DNA of 64,000 bases from Coleofasciculus sp. FACHB-T130 (GTDB taxonomy: Bacteria > Cyanobacteriota > Cyanobacteriia > Cyanobacteriales > FACHB-T130), in contig NZ_JACJOG010000053.1 in assembly GCF_014695375.1 (NCBI RefSeq), positions 248,001 through 312,000 of the forward strand. Direction: 5' to 3'. The notes below the pieces were generated by a model that worked only from the letters and a program-made list of their open reading frames with translations, ran no database searches and was not told the DNA's origin. Position numbers and translations under genes: made by a program. Shown here in pieces: positions 34,541 to 42,906 of this stretch (the first letter of the stretch is position 1; every line of letters starts with the position of its first letter).

Positions 34541-36361
34541 ATGGAAATGATGAAGTTAAAGCTGGACTGGTTTCGGGGCAAGGGTTTCCGAAAGTCCCTT
34601 TCAAGAACGCAAACGCCGTCATTTTCAGAAACGGCAAGGCAGATCAGACGGACGCGCTTACTTGCTCAAAGCTTATTATGGGGCGTTACGCTAACTTCTT
34701 TAAGCAACGCGATCGCACTTTTGTCAATTGGGGCACCCGTCTTAGCAGCAGAACGGGTAACGCTGCGCTTGGGACCGTTTCAGCAATCGGTCGCGATCGA
34801 AGATTTAGAGGATTTTGCCAAAACGGGGGAAGTTCCTGCAAGTCTCAAGCCTTACAAGGCATTGCTCAGCTCAGAATTTCGAGACATCCTCAACCGTCGC
34901 TTGCACCTAGATCCGAATTTGGGAGACAAAGTGGTGAAAGACGTGTTGCGATCGCCCGTTGGAGAAGAATTAATCAAGAAGCTGGGATTGGCGCTCCCGA
35001 ATAGTACGGTAGAACAACTGCAAGCAGGTCTAACTCTAGCCTTGCGGCAAGCCAACGGCTTAAGCGTTATCAGCTTTTTGCAGTCCTATCCAGCCGACAC
35101 AATTACCATAGACGCCTCTTCAGCGATCGCGATCGCCCTAGAATTCAACGCCCCCTACTGGCAAAGCGGAGCTTTAAGCCCTCTACTGGAGCGGGAACTG
35201 ACCGTCACCAAAGGAAAATTCCGTCCCGCTTTTAACCCCGCCCAAGCGGGTTCCGAAACAGTACAGCAGCAGACCCTGACTTTTCACGACTGGCGACGCC
35301 AAGAGCCGATTCTGGGGACATACACCAGCGATCGCAAGATCGTCGTCGATCTTTACTGGGCAAACACAAACGAGAAGCCCGCTTACCAAAATTCTCAAAA
35401 TCCCCTCGTCGTCCTCTCCCACGGCTTTGGAGCCGATCGCTCCTTCCTGGCTTATGTAGCCCGTCACCTAGCTTCTCACGGCATCACCGTCGCCGCCATC
35501 GAACATCCGGGCAGCAATGCCAACCAAATCTTTGGCGGGCATTTTGGCAGCAACTCTGTGGGAGTACCCGGTTTAGTGCCTTTGTTACCGGCGTCCGAAT
35601 TTGTCGCCATGCCCAAAGATATTAGCTTTTTGCTTGATGAGCTAGCTCGGCTAAACCAGCTACCAGGTTCCCTTCAGGGGAAACTGAATACTGAGAAAGT
35701 GAGCGTGATTGGTCATTCCTTGGGTGGCTACACGGCTTTAGCGTTAGCAGGAGGCGAACTGAATCTGGATGAGTTGCGACAATTTTGCAAAAATCGCAAT
35801 CCTCTAGGGAAATCGGGGGGCGATTGGTTGCAGTGTGCAGCAGCGGATCTGCCCAATCAACGTTTGAGCTTGCGGGATCGGCGCGTGGTGCAAGCGATCG
35901 CTCTTAACCCCGTCGTGGGAGACTTATTTGGCAAAAAAGGTCTTGGCAAAGTTAGCACTCCCACCTTAATCTTGACTGGCACCAGCGATCCCCTCACTCC
36001 ATCGCTGAACCATCAACTACGACCTTTTAGCCAGCTACCCAGCCCTAAATATCTCCTCACAGCAATTGGCGGAACTCACTTAAGCATTAGCGATTTTGCT
36101 CCTGGTAGCCAAGGCGAACAGCTCACTCAAACAACCCTCGTCAACGAACGCACTGGTGAAGTAGCGGCTCCCCTGCGTCAGTTGCTTAAAGGCGTCACCT
36201 TGGCATTTGTCAAACAGCTGACTCCAGCCGCCTCAACTTACGAACCCTTTTTAACACCCGCCTACGCCCAATCTCTCTCTACCCCAGAACTGGCGCTGCG
36301 CCTGAATACGCAACTACCCCCAAGCGTTACTTCGTGGCTGGCTTTGCCACCACTGCCCTAG
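34541..36361 (+). CDS. DUF1400 alpha/beta-hydrolase
   Basis: A 606-residue secreted or periplasmic protein. The N-terminal segment (ARQIRRTRLLAQSLLWGVTL, then ALLSIGAPVLAAERV) resembles a signal peptide. DUF1400 covers about residues 70-195 (LRLGPFQQSVAIEDLEDFAK). An alpha/beta-hydrolase domain follows, with SHGFGADRSFLAYVA at about 291 and the nucleophile motif VIGHSLGGYTALALAG at about 389. The likely acid is in GTSDPLTPS and the His in IGGTHLSI. The enzyme class is esterase or lipase-like; the substrate is unknown. A small gap of 185 bp separates it from the Wzc-type gene, so it is possibly in the same unit. Confidence 0.87.
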   Translation: MEMMKLKLDWFRGKGFRKSLSRTQTPSFSETARQIRRTRLLAQSLLWGVTLTSLSNAIALLSIGAPVLAAERVTLRLGPFQQSVAIEDLEDFAKTGEVPASLKPYKALLSSEFRDILNRRLHLDPNLGDKVVKDVLRSPVGEELIKKLGLALPNSTVEQLQAGLTLALRQANGLSVISFLQSYPADTITIDASSAIAIALEFNAPYWQSGALSPLLERELTVTKGKFRPAFNPAQAGSETVQQQTLTFHDWRRQEPILGTYTSDRKIVVDLYWANTNEKPAYQNSQNPLVVLSHGFGADRSFLAYVARHLASHGITVAAIEHPGSNANQIFGGHFGSNSVGVPGLVPLLPASEFVAMPKDISFLLDELARLNQLPGSLQGKLNTEKVSVIGHSLGGYTALALAGGELNLDELRQFCKNRNPLGKSGGDWLQCAAADLPNQRLSLRDRRVVQAIALNPVVGDLFGKKGLGKVSTPTLILTGTSDPLTPSLNHQLRPFSQLPSPKYLLTAIGGTHLSISDFAPGSQGEQLTQTTLVNERTGEVAAPLRQLLKGVTLAFVKQLTPAASTYEPFLTPAYAQSLSTPELALRLNTQLPPSVTSWLALPPLP

Positions 36362-36521
36362 AAAGGCGGGCATCCCAATGAAATGTTTCTCAAAACTAAG
36401 GCAAGGCTCCGAGTTTTGGATAAAAATCCTGATTTAATCAAAGTCAAGCTGTGACTAATTAAAAGTTAGCATTAAGCTAATCGCTACTTTTGACAGTAGC
36501 CTCTTCAGGAGAGAGCGCCTT

Positions 36522-37334
36522 ATGGACCCCATCACGATTCTTGCCCCCCTCGCCTTAGTGATTATCGGCTATACAGTGGGTTCTGTGAAAATTATCAACG
36601 AAGGAAATCAAGCTTTAGTAGAGCGCTTGGGTCAGTACAATCGAAGACTCGCGCCCGGTCTCAACTTTATCGTTCCCTTTGTTGACTCAATTGTGGTGGA
36701 GGAAACCAGCCGCGAGAAGTTTTTGAACATTGACCCTCAACAGGCAATTACCAAAGACAACGTTTCGCTGAAAGTTGATGCAGTGGTGTACTGGCAGATT
36801 CTGGATTTGGAAAAAGCCTACTACGCCGTTGAAGATATTGAGCAGGCAATCGAAAACTTAGTTTTAACGACGCTACGCTCTGCGATTGGTCAAATGGAAC
36901 TGGAGCAAACGTATTCTTCCAGAACCGAAATTAATCAGACTTTGTTACAGCAGTTGGATGAAGCGACGGCTGCGTGGGGAGTTAAGGTGACTCGCGTCGA
37001 GGTACGAGACATTACGCCCGCAAAAACTGTCTTGGAGTCTCTGGAGCTGGAACGGGCAGCGGAAAGTAAGAAACGCGCTTCCATCTTGGAAGCGGAGGGA
37101 ACTGTGAAGTCGATAGAAATTCTGAGCCAAGCTTTGCAGTCACAACCTTTAAGTAGAGAAGTATTGCAGTTTCTTGTTGCTCAAAGATATGTCGATGCCA
37201 ATCAGAAATTGAGTGCCAGTCCTAACTCCAAAGTGGTATTTATGGACCCGAAAGCTTTATCAGAAGCCATGACTGATTTAATGTCTACTCCTGAACCTCC
37301 CAATGGCTCTAATGGCAATGGATCGGGAACTTAA
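36522..37334 (+). CDS. SPFH/band 7 (slipin) protein
   Basis: A membrane-anchored stomatin-like protein of 270 residues. A single N-terminal hydrophobic segment (residues 5-23) is followed by the band 7 domain (VKIINEGNQALVERLGQYNR to about 200) and an Ala/Glu/Lys-rich helix (LELERAAESKKRASILEAEG) that favours oligomers. It ends in a Gly/Ser/Asn tail. It probably forms a ring or raft-like scaffold at the cytoplasmic membrane and may control proteases. An NfeD partner gene is not visible nearby. Confidence 0.9.
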   Translation: MDPITILAPLALVIIGYTVGSVKIINEGNQALVERLGQYNRRLAPGLNFIVPFVDSIVVEETSREKFLNIDPQQAITKDNVSLKVDAVVYWQILDLEKAYYAVEDIEQAIENLVLTTLRSAIGQMELEQTYSSRTEINQTLLQQLDEATAAWGVKVTRVEVRDITPAKTVLESLELERAAESKKRASILEAEGTVKSIEILSQALQSQPLSREVLQFLVAQRYVDANQKLSASPNSKVVFMDPKALSEAMTDLMSTPEPPNGSNGNGSGT

Positions 37335-37445
37335 AAGGTAAAAAGTTAAAAACAAAAATGAAAAGAGTTTTAAGAGTCGATCTGATTTGAAATTAAAAAC
37401 ATCACTTTTTAAGGCATTTCAAGACAGCGATCGCTCTTAGCTTTT

Positions 37446-38414
37446 CTATTTTTGTTTTCTGAAAATGGCATCCGCGACGCGACAAACGTCGTGCATAGGT
37501 TGGACATCGTGAACTCGGAGGATATCAGCACCTCCCGCGATCGCTCCGCAACAAGCCGCCGCCGTTCCCCACACTCTGGCTTTGGGATCGGGTTGATTTA
37601 AAATCCGCCCGATAAAACTTTTCCGGGATGGTCCCACTAACAAAGGAACGCCCAAAGAATGCAACATCGGTAGGCGTTGCAAAATTTCCAAGCTTTGCTC
37701 GTAAGTTTTGGCAAAGCCAATGCCGGGATCGATGATAATCTTCGAGCGATCGATGCCAGTTGCGATCGCTTGCTCAATTTGACTTGACAAAAACTCGGAG
37801 ATTTCCCCCATCAAGTCCTGATAATTCGTCATCTGCTGCATGGTAGCTGGCGTCCCTCGGATGTGCATCAACACAATGGGGACTCCCAACTCTGCCACCA
37901 CAGCAAACATCTCCGGGTCGAAAGTACCGCCGGAAATATCATTGACGATATCAGCCCCCGCCGCAATTGCTGCCCGTGCTACAGATGCCCGCGTTGTATC
38001 CACGGAAATCGGAACCTCAGAAGGATGAGGGATGTATCCCGGAGGGTGGGATAAGGGATTGCTGTGCTGAGCAGATTCTATGACTCCCCCCGCAGAATCG
38101 GAGTCATCCTCGATCCTTCCTTCTGCACCCTTTCGGAGGGCTTGCACGACTGGTAGCACCCGAGCCAATTCCTCTTCCAGAGAGATTTGGGCGGCTCCGG
38201 GGCGGGTTGATTGTCCCCCCACATCGAGGATATTGGCTCCGGCTGCCACAAGATGCTTAGCCTGAGCCAAGGCGTCTCCTAGCGTGTTAAAGTCTCCGCC
38301 GTCACTAAAACTATCAGGCGTCACATTCAACACACCCATTAAATAAGTGCGCTGTCCCCAGTCAAAAGTTTGACCCCGCAGGGTCAAGCTATTTTGGATT
38401 TTGGATTGATTCAT
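37446..38414 (-). CDS. folP: Dihydropteroate synthase with low-complexity insertion
   Basis: Folate-pathway enzyme joining p-aminobenzoate and hydroxymethyldihydropterin diphosphate. The TIM-barrel signature MGVLNVTPDSFSDGG is at residues 26-40, DVGGQSTRPGA at about 64-74, the VPISVDTTR strand at about 134 and GPSRKSFIG near 266. The 322 residues exceed the usual 270-290. The excess is residues about 96-133 (bases 38016-38129), rich in Asp, Ser, Gly and Pro and ending in GYIPHPSE, which reads as translated repeat DNA. It lies between strands rather than in the active site, so the enzyme is probably functional. It precedes a tail-to-tail slipin gene. Confidence 0.92.
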   Translation of the reverse strand: MNQSKIQNSLTLRGQTFDWGQRTYLMGVLNVTPDSFSDGGDFNTLGDALAQAKHLVAAGANILDVGGQSTRPGAAQISLEEELARVLPVVQALRKGAEGRIEDDSDSAGGVIESAQHSNPLSHPPGYIPHPSEVPISVDTTRASVARAAIAAGADIVNDISGGTFDPEMFAVVAELGVPIVLMHIRGTPATMQQMTNYQDLMGEISEFLSSQIEQAIATGIDRSKIIIDPGIGFAKTYEQSLEILQRLPMLHSLGVPLLVGPSRKSFIGRILNQPDPKARVWGTAAACCGAIAGGADILRVHDVQPMHDVCRVADAIFRKQK

Positions 38415-38460
38415 CCGTCATCCGGCGAAGAAAGCGCCGCTTCGCTAACATCCTTATCCT

Positions 38461-39186
38461 TTATTGAAAGTTGACAATTCGGGCAAAACTGGCAGCCTCC
38501 AGACTGGCTCCCCCGACCAAAGCCCCATCGATTTCTGGCTGCGCCATGATTTCATCAATATTATTGGGCTTGACCGAGCCACCGTACTGAATCGAGACAT
38601 TTGGATTTGTCAATTGAGTGCGAATCAAGCCAATCACCCGATTTGCTTCTTTTGACTCGCAGGTGTCGCCAGTACCAATTGCCCAAATAGGTTCGTAGGC
38701 AATAACCAGGTTCTCTTGATCAACGTCAACCAAGCCTTTTTTCAGTTGGGTAGAAATCAGGGATTCTGTTTCACCTGCATCGCGTTGTTGCTTGGTTTCG
38801 CCGACGCAGAGGATGGGCGTTAAACCATAGCGTTGCGCTGCTTTCAGCCGTAAGTTCACAGTTTCATCGGTTTCGCCAAAGTATTGACGCCGTTCGCTAT
38901 GACCCACAATTACGAAACGCACCCCAATTTCTGTCAGCATGGGTCCGGCAATTTCACCTGTGTAGGCTCCCATTTCTTCCCAGTGGATGTTTTGGGCACC
39001 CAGCTGCACGCGGCTACCGTGCAGATTTTTAGACATGATGCTTAAAGCAGTGAAAGGAGCCGCTAGGACTACTTCCCGCTCGTCTGGGGTTTCTTCTAGG
39101 TGAGACATGAATCCTTGCAAAAACTCCAGACTCTCGGTCTGAGTTTTGTACATTTTCCAATTACCGGCAATAACTATTTTCCGCAC
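38461..39186 (-). CDS. tpiA: Triosephosphate isomerase
   Basis: Glycolytic and Calvin-cycle enzyme interconverting dihydroxyacetone phosphate and glyceraldehyde 3-phosphate. The active-site lysine is in [12 protein letters not shown], the catalytic His in [12 protein letters not shown] and the catalytic Glu in [14 protein letters not shown] chose GTG at 39186 because homologues start at [11 protein letters not shown]; an upstream ATG at 39273 would add 29 residues with no conservation. This gives 241 residues, normal for the family. About 46 bp separate it from folP on the same strand. Confidence 0.93.
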   Translation of the reverse strand: MRKIVIAGNWKMYKTQTESLEFLQGFMSHLEETPDEREVVLAAPFTALSIMSKNLHGSRVQLGAQNIHWEEMGAYTGEIAGPMLTEIGVRFVIVGHSERRQYFGETDETVNLRLKAAQRYGLTPILCVGETKQQRDAGETESLISTQLKKGLVDVDQENLVIAYEPIWAIGTGDTCESKEANRVIGLIRTQLTNPNVSIQYGGSVKPNNIDEIMAQPEIDGALVGGASLEAASFARIVNFQ

Positions 39187-39537
39187 AGCTAACTCAGTCA
39201 AGTTCAGAATGCTAAAAACTGTAACCTCCAGTTTAGTACGGCGGGGGAACCCCTGCTTTAAAGGCGATCGCATTTACACTTTCTGGTCGCTAAAAGCGCA
39301 AATGTCAAGCGACGCGATAATTTCACCCCGCAATCCTTGCACGCCAACACTCGATCCGCAGGAGCGATCGCTCTGGGGATGCTGCTCTTAGCCGCTACTC
39401 ACTTCAAAAATCTTTTTATTACTTTAGGTGGGTATTTACCCGAAAGATTCCCCCCTATCGTAGGATGTTTCTCAAAAAAACATAGGTTTAAAATTATACC
39501 AGAACGTAAATAAAAAACTTAAATTATTGGAGTAAAT
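39187..39537. other. Intergenic region with extended HIP1-type repeat
   Basis: About 350 bp between divergent tpiA and the pentapeptide gene. It contains HIP1-containing elements near 39265 and 39364-39401; the latter resembles copies at 51797 and 54118. No gene or RNA structure is seen in it. The promoters of both flanking genes must lie here. Confidence 0.4.
39364..39401. repeat. HIP1-associated dispersed repeat, copy 1
   Basis: GCGATCGCT followed by GGATGCTGCTCTTAGC and GCT is a diverged copy of the element found at 51797-51838 and 54118-54159. All three start at a HIP1 octamer and end in a TAGCxGCT motif. It lies in a non-coding gap. Confidence 0.45.
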
Positions 39538-39945
39538 ATGAAACTAAAATTTTTAGCAGCCGCAGCGATTCTGCTTCCCTTAGGCTTAGTTGCTCCCGTC
39601 CGAGCCGAAAATCCCGCTCATGTCAGACGATTAATCGAAACTAAGCAATGTCAGAACTGCGACTTGAAAGGAGCCAATCTTGTAAGTGCCCATCTCACTG
39701 GGGCTGATTTGAGAGGGGCAAACTTGCAGGGAGCTAACCTAGCGAATGCCAACTTAGAAGGTGCCGATCTAACGCAGGCTAATCTGGAAAAAGCTAATTT
39801 AACGGGTGTATTTGCAAATAGCGCCGATCTCCAGAAAGCAGACTTAAGTAGTGCCAATTTGAGAGAGGCTAACTTGATAAATGCTAACTTGAAGGATGCG
39901 GCTCTCGACAACGCGATTTTGCCGAATAACGTTAAATGGGATTAG
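39538..39945 (+). CDS. Secreted pentapeptide-repeat protein
   Basis: A 135-residue protein with a clear signal peptide (KLKFLAAAAILLPLGLVAPVRA, cleavage after Ala23). About 16 pentapeptide repeats of the A(D/N)LxX type (residues 45-130) follow, which fold as a right-handed quadrilateral beta helix. A Cys pair, CQNC, precedes the repeats and could form a disulfide or a redox motif in the periplasm or thylakoid lumen. Lumenal pentapeptide proteins are known in cyanobacteria, but no function is assigned here. A strong terminator hairpin follows at 39981-40009. Confidence 0.88.
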   Translation: MKLKFLAAAAILLPLGLVAPVRAENPAHVRRLIETKQCQNCDLKGANLVSAHLTGADLRGANLQGANLANANLEGADLTQANLEKANLTGVFANSADLQKADLSSANLREANLINANLKDAALDNAILPNNVKWD

Positions 39946-39980
39946 TGGTTTTTTCACAACTAAATATTTGACAAAAATAC

Positions 39981-40009
39981 AAAACTCGGTCAGAAACTGA
40001 CCGAGTTTT
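39981..40009. terminator. Rho-independent-type terminator after pentapeptide gene
   Basis: A perfect 13-bp stem, AAAACTCGGTCAG pairing with CTGACCGAGTTTT, with a three-base AAA loop, begins 36 bp past the stop. The 3' side ends in TTTTGTTTTG, a good U-tract for the plus strand. The flanking A-tract would also serve the minus strand, so it may be bidirectional. Confidence 0.85.
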
Positions 40010-40053
40010 GTTTTGAGCGATCGCTCAAAGCACAAATGCAGCAGTGCTAGGCT

Positions 40054-40275
40054 CTATCGTGCAGTCTTTGCCGAGAGCCGAGAAGCTTCTTCCTTCAGAA
40101 TCCATGACGAAGACAAATCTTCTACAAAACTCTTCTGGCTTAAACTTGCAGCTTCAACTACTCTGACAATAAGTGTTGGTAAGTATGTGCTATTAACCAT
40201 CTGATAGCCATAGCCAAAAACCTTGCCTGAGCGTCCGGTTTTCTTATGTAGTACGCTATCTCCGATATTCAGCAT
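40054..40275 (-). CDS. Small conserved protein, unknown function
   Basis: A 73-residue basic protein, starting MLNIGDSVLHKKTGRSGKVF. The ATG at 40275 has a strong ribosome site (AGGAGAG), so I preferred it over a 121-residue reading. The first 40 residues look like a small beta barrel (VLHKKTGRSGKVFGYG, TLIVRVVEAAS) and the rest is a helix with Ser/Glu/Lys. I do not recognise a named family. It ends next to the terminator of the pentapeptide gene and is convergent with it. Confidence 0.6.
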   Translation of the reverse strand: MLNIGDSVLHKKTGRSGKVFGYGYQMVNSTYLPTLIVRVVEAASLSQKSFVEDLSSSWILKEEASRLSAKTAR

Positions 40276-40637
40276 GATTTCAACTCTCCTAATTTTGTGA
40301 TTTGCCGTTTTCTTACTACTTGAATTGCTCTCAAATGATTGGATGGATATCCCGCTTTTACCGACAATCCATCGATTTGGAATAAATTTGTTTAGGGTTG
40401 GGGAATAGAGTTCTTGCAAAAATATTGAGAACCTGTCCTAACTTTCGGAAACGAAGAGGGAGTCTCATTTCCTCCTTGCAAGGAACAAAGAAGATTGATT
40501 GTTTTTATTGCAAGAAACGCTTATACACTGAAAGCTCACAACGTTGGATGGAAACTCTTTTCTAGTGCCTTTTCTTGCTCGCTATCGGGATTAAAATCCC
40601 ATCCCAAAGGACTCAGCACTTTTCAGGGGAAAAAATC
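40276..40637. other. Intergenic region upstream of small gene
   Basis: About 360 bp with no convincing gene. The short plus-strand frames here overlap the SPS-like gene in the wrong strand. No palindrome or RNA structure stands out. Confidence 0.35.
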
Positions 40638-41915
40638 TCAAGCGACTAGCTGCGGTTTGCTCGTAGATTCAACAGCAGCTTGGCACAGTAATTTGGTGTA
40701 CAGATGGCTGAGTCGTAATGCCACGCTATTCCAGCTAAAGGCAATTTCTACCCGTTGGCGACCCATTTGGCCTAATTGGTCTCGCCAATCGGGATCGGCT
40801 AGGATGCGGTCAATCGCCTGTCCAAAGGCGACTTCATCTTTGGGAGGTACCAGTAAACCCGTTACCTCTGGCACTACGGTAAACTGCAAGCCGCCTACAT
40901 TACTTGCAATTACCGGCGTCCGGGTAGCCATTGCTTCAATGGCAACTAAACCGAAGGGTTCGTAATGACTGGGGACAACACACACATCGGCAGCTGAGTA
41001 GTAGAGAGGCAAATCGTTATCTTCCACACGACCGGGGAAGCAAGTGAGATCGCCAATGCCTTCTTCAGCTACGATTTTCTCAATGCGATCGCGTTCAATG
41101 CCGTCACTCTGTCCCGGACGGCTTCCGCCTGCGATGAGGAGCTTTAGGTCGCAAGACTTGCGTAAGCTTGATTTTGCTACGGCTCTGACTAGCGTTTCAA
41201 TTCCCTTGCGCCGATCGAAACGACCCACATACAGCACTACTTTGGCGTCGCTGGCAATTCCTAGCTGTTGGCGTGCTTCTTGGCGCTGAGTGGAACCAAA
41301 TTTAACGATATCTGTACCGCAGGGAATCATTTCAATCTGTCCGATCGTGGAAACAAGCGATCGCATTTGATCTTCTTCTTGCGGACTGGTAGCAATCACT
41401 CGATCCACTGTTTCCAAACACGCTTTTTCAACTGCTAGCCGTGTGGAAGCGATCGCTGGAATCTCGGAAACTGTACGATACTTCACTGCACCCAGAGAGT
41501 GATATGTATGTACCTGCTTCAAAGGTTGGTGCTTTTTCAGTTCCATTCCCACCCAAGATGACAACCAATAATTGGTATGCACCAGGGTATATTGCAAACC
41601 TTCACGCTGCTGGAATGCCTGGAATTGTTCAACAAACTCTGGTAAATAGCCGAAAAGCCGATCCCGACTCATGAATTGGGCTGGCCCAGCGGCTAATCGG
41701 ATTGTCTGGCAGTTAGGCGTATGCTGAACGACATCCAGTTGATCCGGAGTGCTGCGGCGAGTGAACATATCCACCTGCCAACCTTGCTCAGCGAGTGCTA
41801 ATCCTACTTGACGCACATAGACATTTTGACCTCCAGCTTCTTCTTGCCCAATTTCTACCGCTGGATCGCCATCTACCGAAATTAAGGCGATACGATTTTT
41901 GTCAGTCAGTAACAT
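40638..41915 (-). CDS. Sucrose-phosphate-synthase-like GT4 glycosyltransferase
   Basis: A GT-B enzyme of 425 residues. The N-terminus IALISVDGDPAVEIGQEEAG and then GGQNVYVRQVG is a hallmark of minimal cyanobacterial sucrose-phosphate synthases and related GT4 proteins; GGQN contacts the acceptor. VVLYVGRFDRRKGIETLVRA is at about residue 210, and the C-terminal SHYEPFGLVAIEAMATRTPVIAS contains the E-x7-E donor site. Sucrose-phosphate synthase uses UDP- or ADP-glucose and fructose 6-phosphate. The assignment is by motif similarity only, so a related polysaccharide GT is the main alternative. A long 990-bp non-coding stretch follows upstream. Confidence 0.78.
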   Translation of the reverse strand: MLLTDKNRIALISVDGDPAVEIGQEEAGGQNVYVRQVGLALAEQGWQVDMFTRRSTPDQLDVVQHTPNCQTIRLAAGPAQFMSRDRLFGYLPEFVEQFQAFQQREGLQYTLVHTNYWLSSWVGMELKKHQPLKQVHTYHSLGAVKYRTVSEIPAIASTRLAVEKACLETVDRVIATSPQEEDQMRSLVSTIGQIEMIPCGTDIVKFGSTQRQEARQQLGIASDAKVVLYVGRFDRRKGIETLVRAVAKSSLRKSCDLKLLIAGGSRPGQSDGIERDRIEKIVAEEGIGDLTCFPGRVEDNDLPLYYSAADVCVVPSHYEPFGLVAIEAMATRTPVIASNVGGLQFTVVPEVTGLLVPPKDEVAFGQAIDRILADPDWRDQLGQMGRQRVEIAFSWNSVALRLSHLYTKLLCQAAVESTSKPQLVA

Positions 41916-42705
41916 CGGTTGATTTTCTCCTCATAGCTAGCGCACCTGCTTTCCTACGCCAGCAGTTGAAGCACGGCATGTGCCTCTACTCATAGTCGAG
42001 GGCAGGTACAACGAAGCGAACAGATACCAGCCAAGGACACTGATGAGATCGCGCAAATTCTACAAAATTGCTGACTCTTCAGTCTCCTCTCAATGCCGAC
42101 GGAGTTAGCTGACGGGCGAGGACTGAGAGATGTCCCTCTCTGAGAAATTAAGAATGCAAAATTAAAAATTAGGATTACTATTTTTAATTTTTAATCTCTC
42201 ATCGATAAGCCCCAAAATTTGGTTCCTCCGCTCCAGCTTCACCTTAATTAGATAAGGTACGTTTTTTAAAGTGAGATACTGGATTAGGCTGACTTATGTA
42301 GACTGACTGCAACCTTAACACTACAATTTAAAAATCGTCAACCTACCTTAAGATAGATGTTTTTTAATATACGATAATGATATCTATACTTACCCTCCAA
42401 TCGTCAGACTTACGAGTCAAGCATTTGATGTGGGCGGATGGGGTCGATAGAGTACATTGGGCTAAGTAAAAAAACCATCAGCTAACTTTTGTTAGCGAAC
42501 GTTCGCGCACGGCATTAACCTACACGACAAGAAATGCAACTCGTTATTAATAAAAGCTTTCTACATCTTTAACCTTCAGTCATTCGTTCAATATCAACCA
42601 ACTCATAACTAAGAGTTAAAGACTACTAGAAACAACTCTTTAATGTTGCTATGATTCATCTAATTATAGTTTTTATAGCTCGGTGCTAAATCATTTTCAA
42701 ACGCG
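41916..42705. other. Long gene-free stretch between the SPS-like gene and pnp
   Basis: Nearly 800 bp without an ORF worth naming, AT-rich with a lower HIP1 density than the rest of the window. It begins with the probable promoter of the SPS-like gene and ends in repeat elements. I found no tRNA or recognised small RNA. A regulatory or unannotated RNA cannot be excluded. Confidence 0.4.
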
Positions 42706-42775
42706 AGATATTCGACTTATCGAAGAAGTCAGGAATCTGAACTCCTAGCTTGCAACTCAAATAGGATTGCTATAG
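42706..42775. repeat. 70-bp dispersed palindromic repeat, degraded copy
   Basis: Aligns to the element at 53104-53178 in the same orientation. The distal half is intact (ACTCAAATAGGATTGCTATAG at 42755-42775), while the palindromic half has decayed (TTCGACTTAT-CGAAGAAGTCAGGAATCTG). Non-coding. Confidence 0.7.
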
Positions 42776-42844
42776 CTACGGGATAATTAGATTAGATTTA
42801 ATAACCGAATGGAATAGTAGTTGTTGAGGAAAAAAGCTCGGTTC

Positions 42845-42895
42845 AGCGATTAGCTGTTAGCAATTTCAGTTCCCAATCGCTAACCGCTAATCGCT
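42845..42895 (-). terminator. Terminator hairpin downstream of pnp
   Basis: A 17-bp inverted repeat with one mismatch, arms at 42845-42861 and 42879-42895 and a 17-base loop, starts 11 bp after the pnp stop. On the minus strand it is followed within about ten bases by CTTTTTTCC, so it should terminate pnp. The arms consist of repeated AGCGATTAGC-type units. Confidence 0.75.
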
Positions 42896-42906
42896 AAGTG
42901 GTTTTT

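Noticed and set aside
34537-35004. 155-codon plus-strand frame at the start of the DUF1400 gene
   Set aside because: Shifted-frame shadow; the 606-residue frame has the signal segment, DUF1400 and the hydrolase motif.
39187-39273. 29-residue N-terminal extension of TpiA
   Set aside because: Homologues start at the GTG at 39186.
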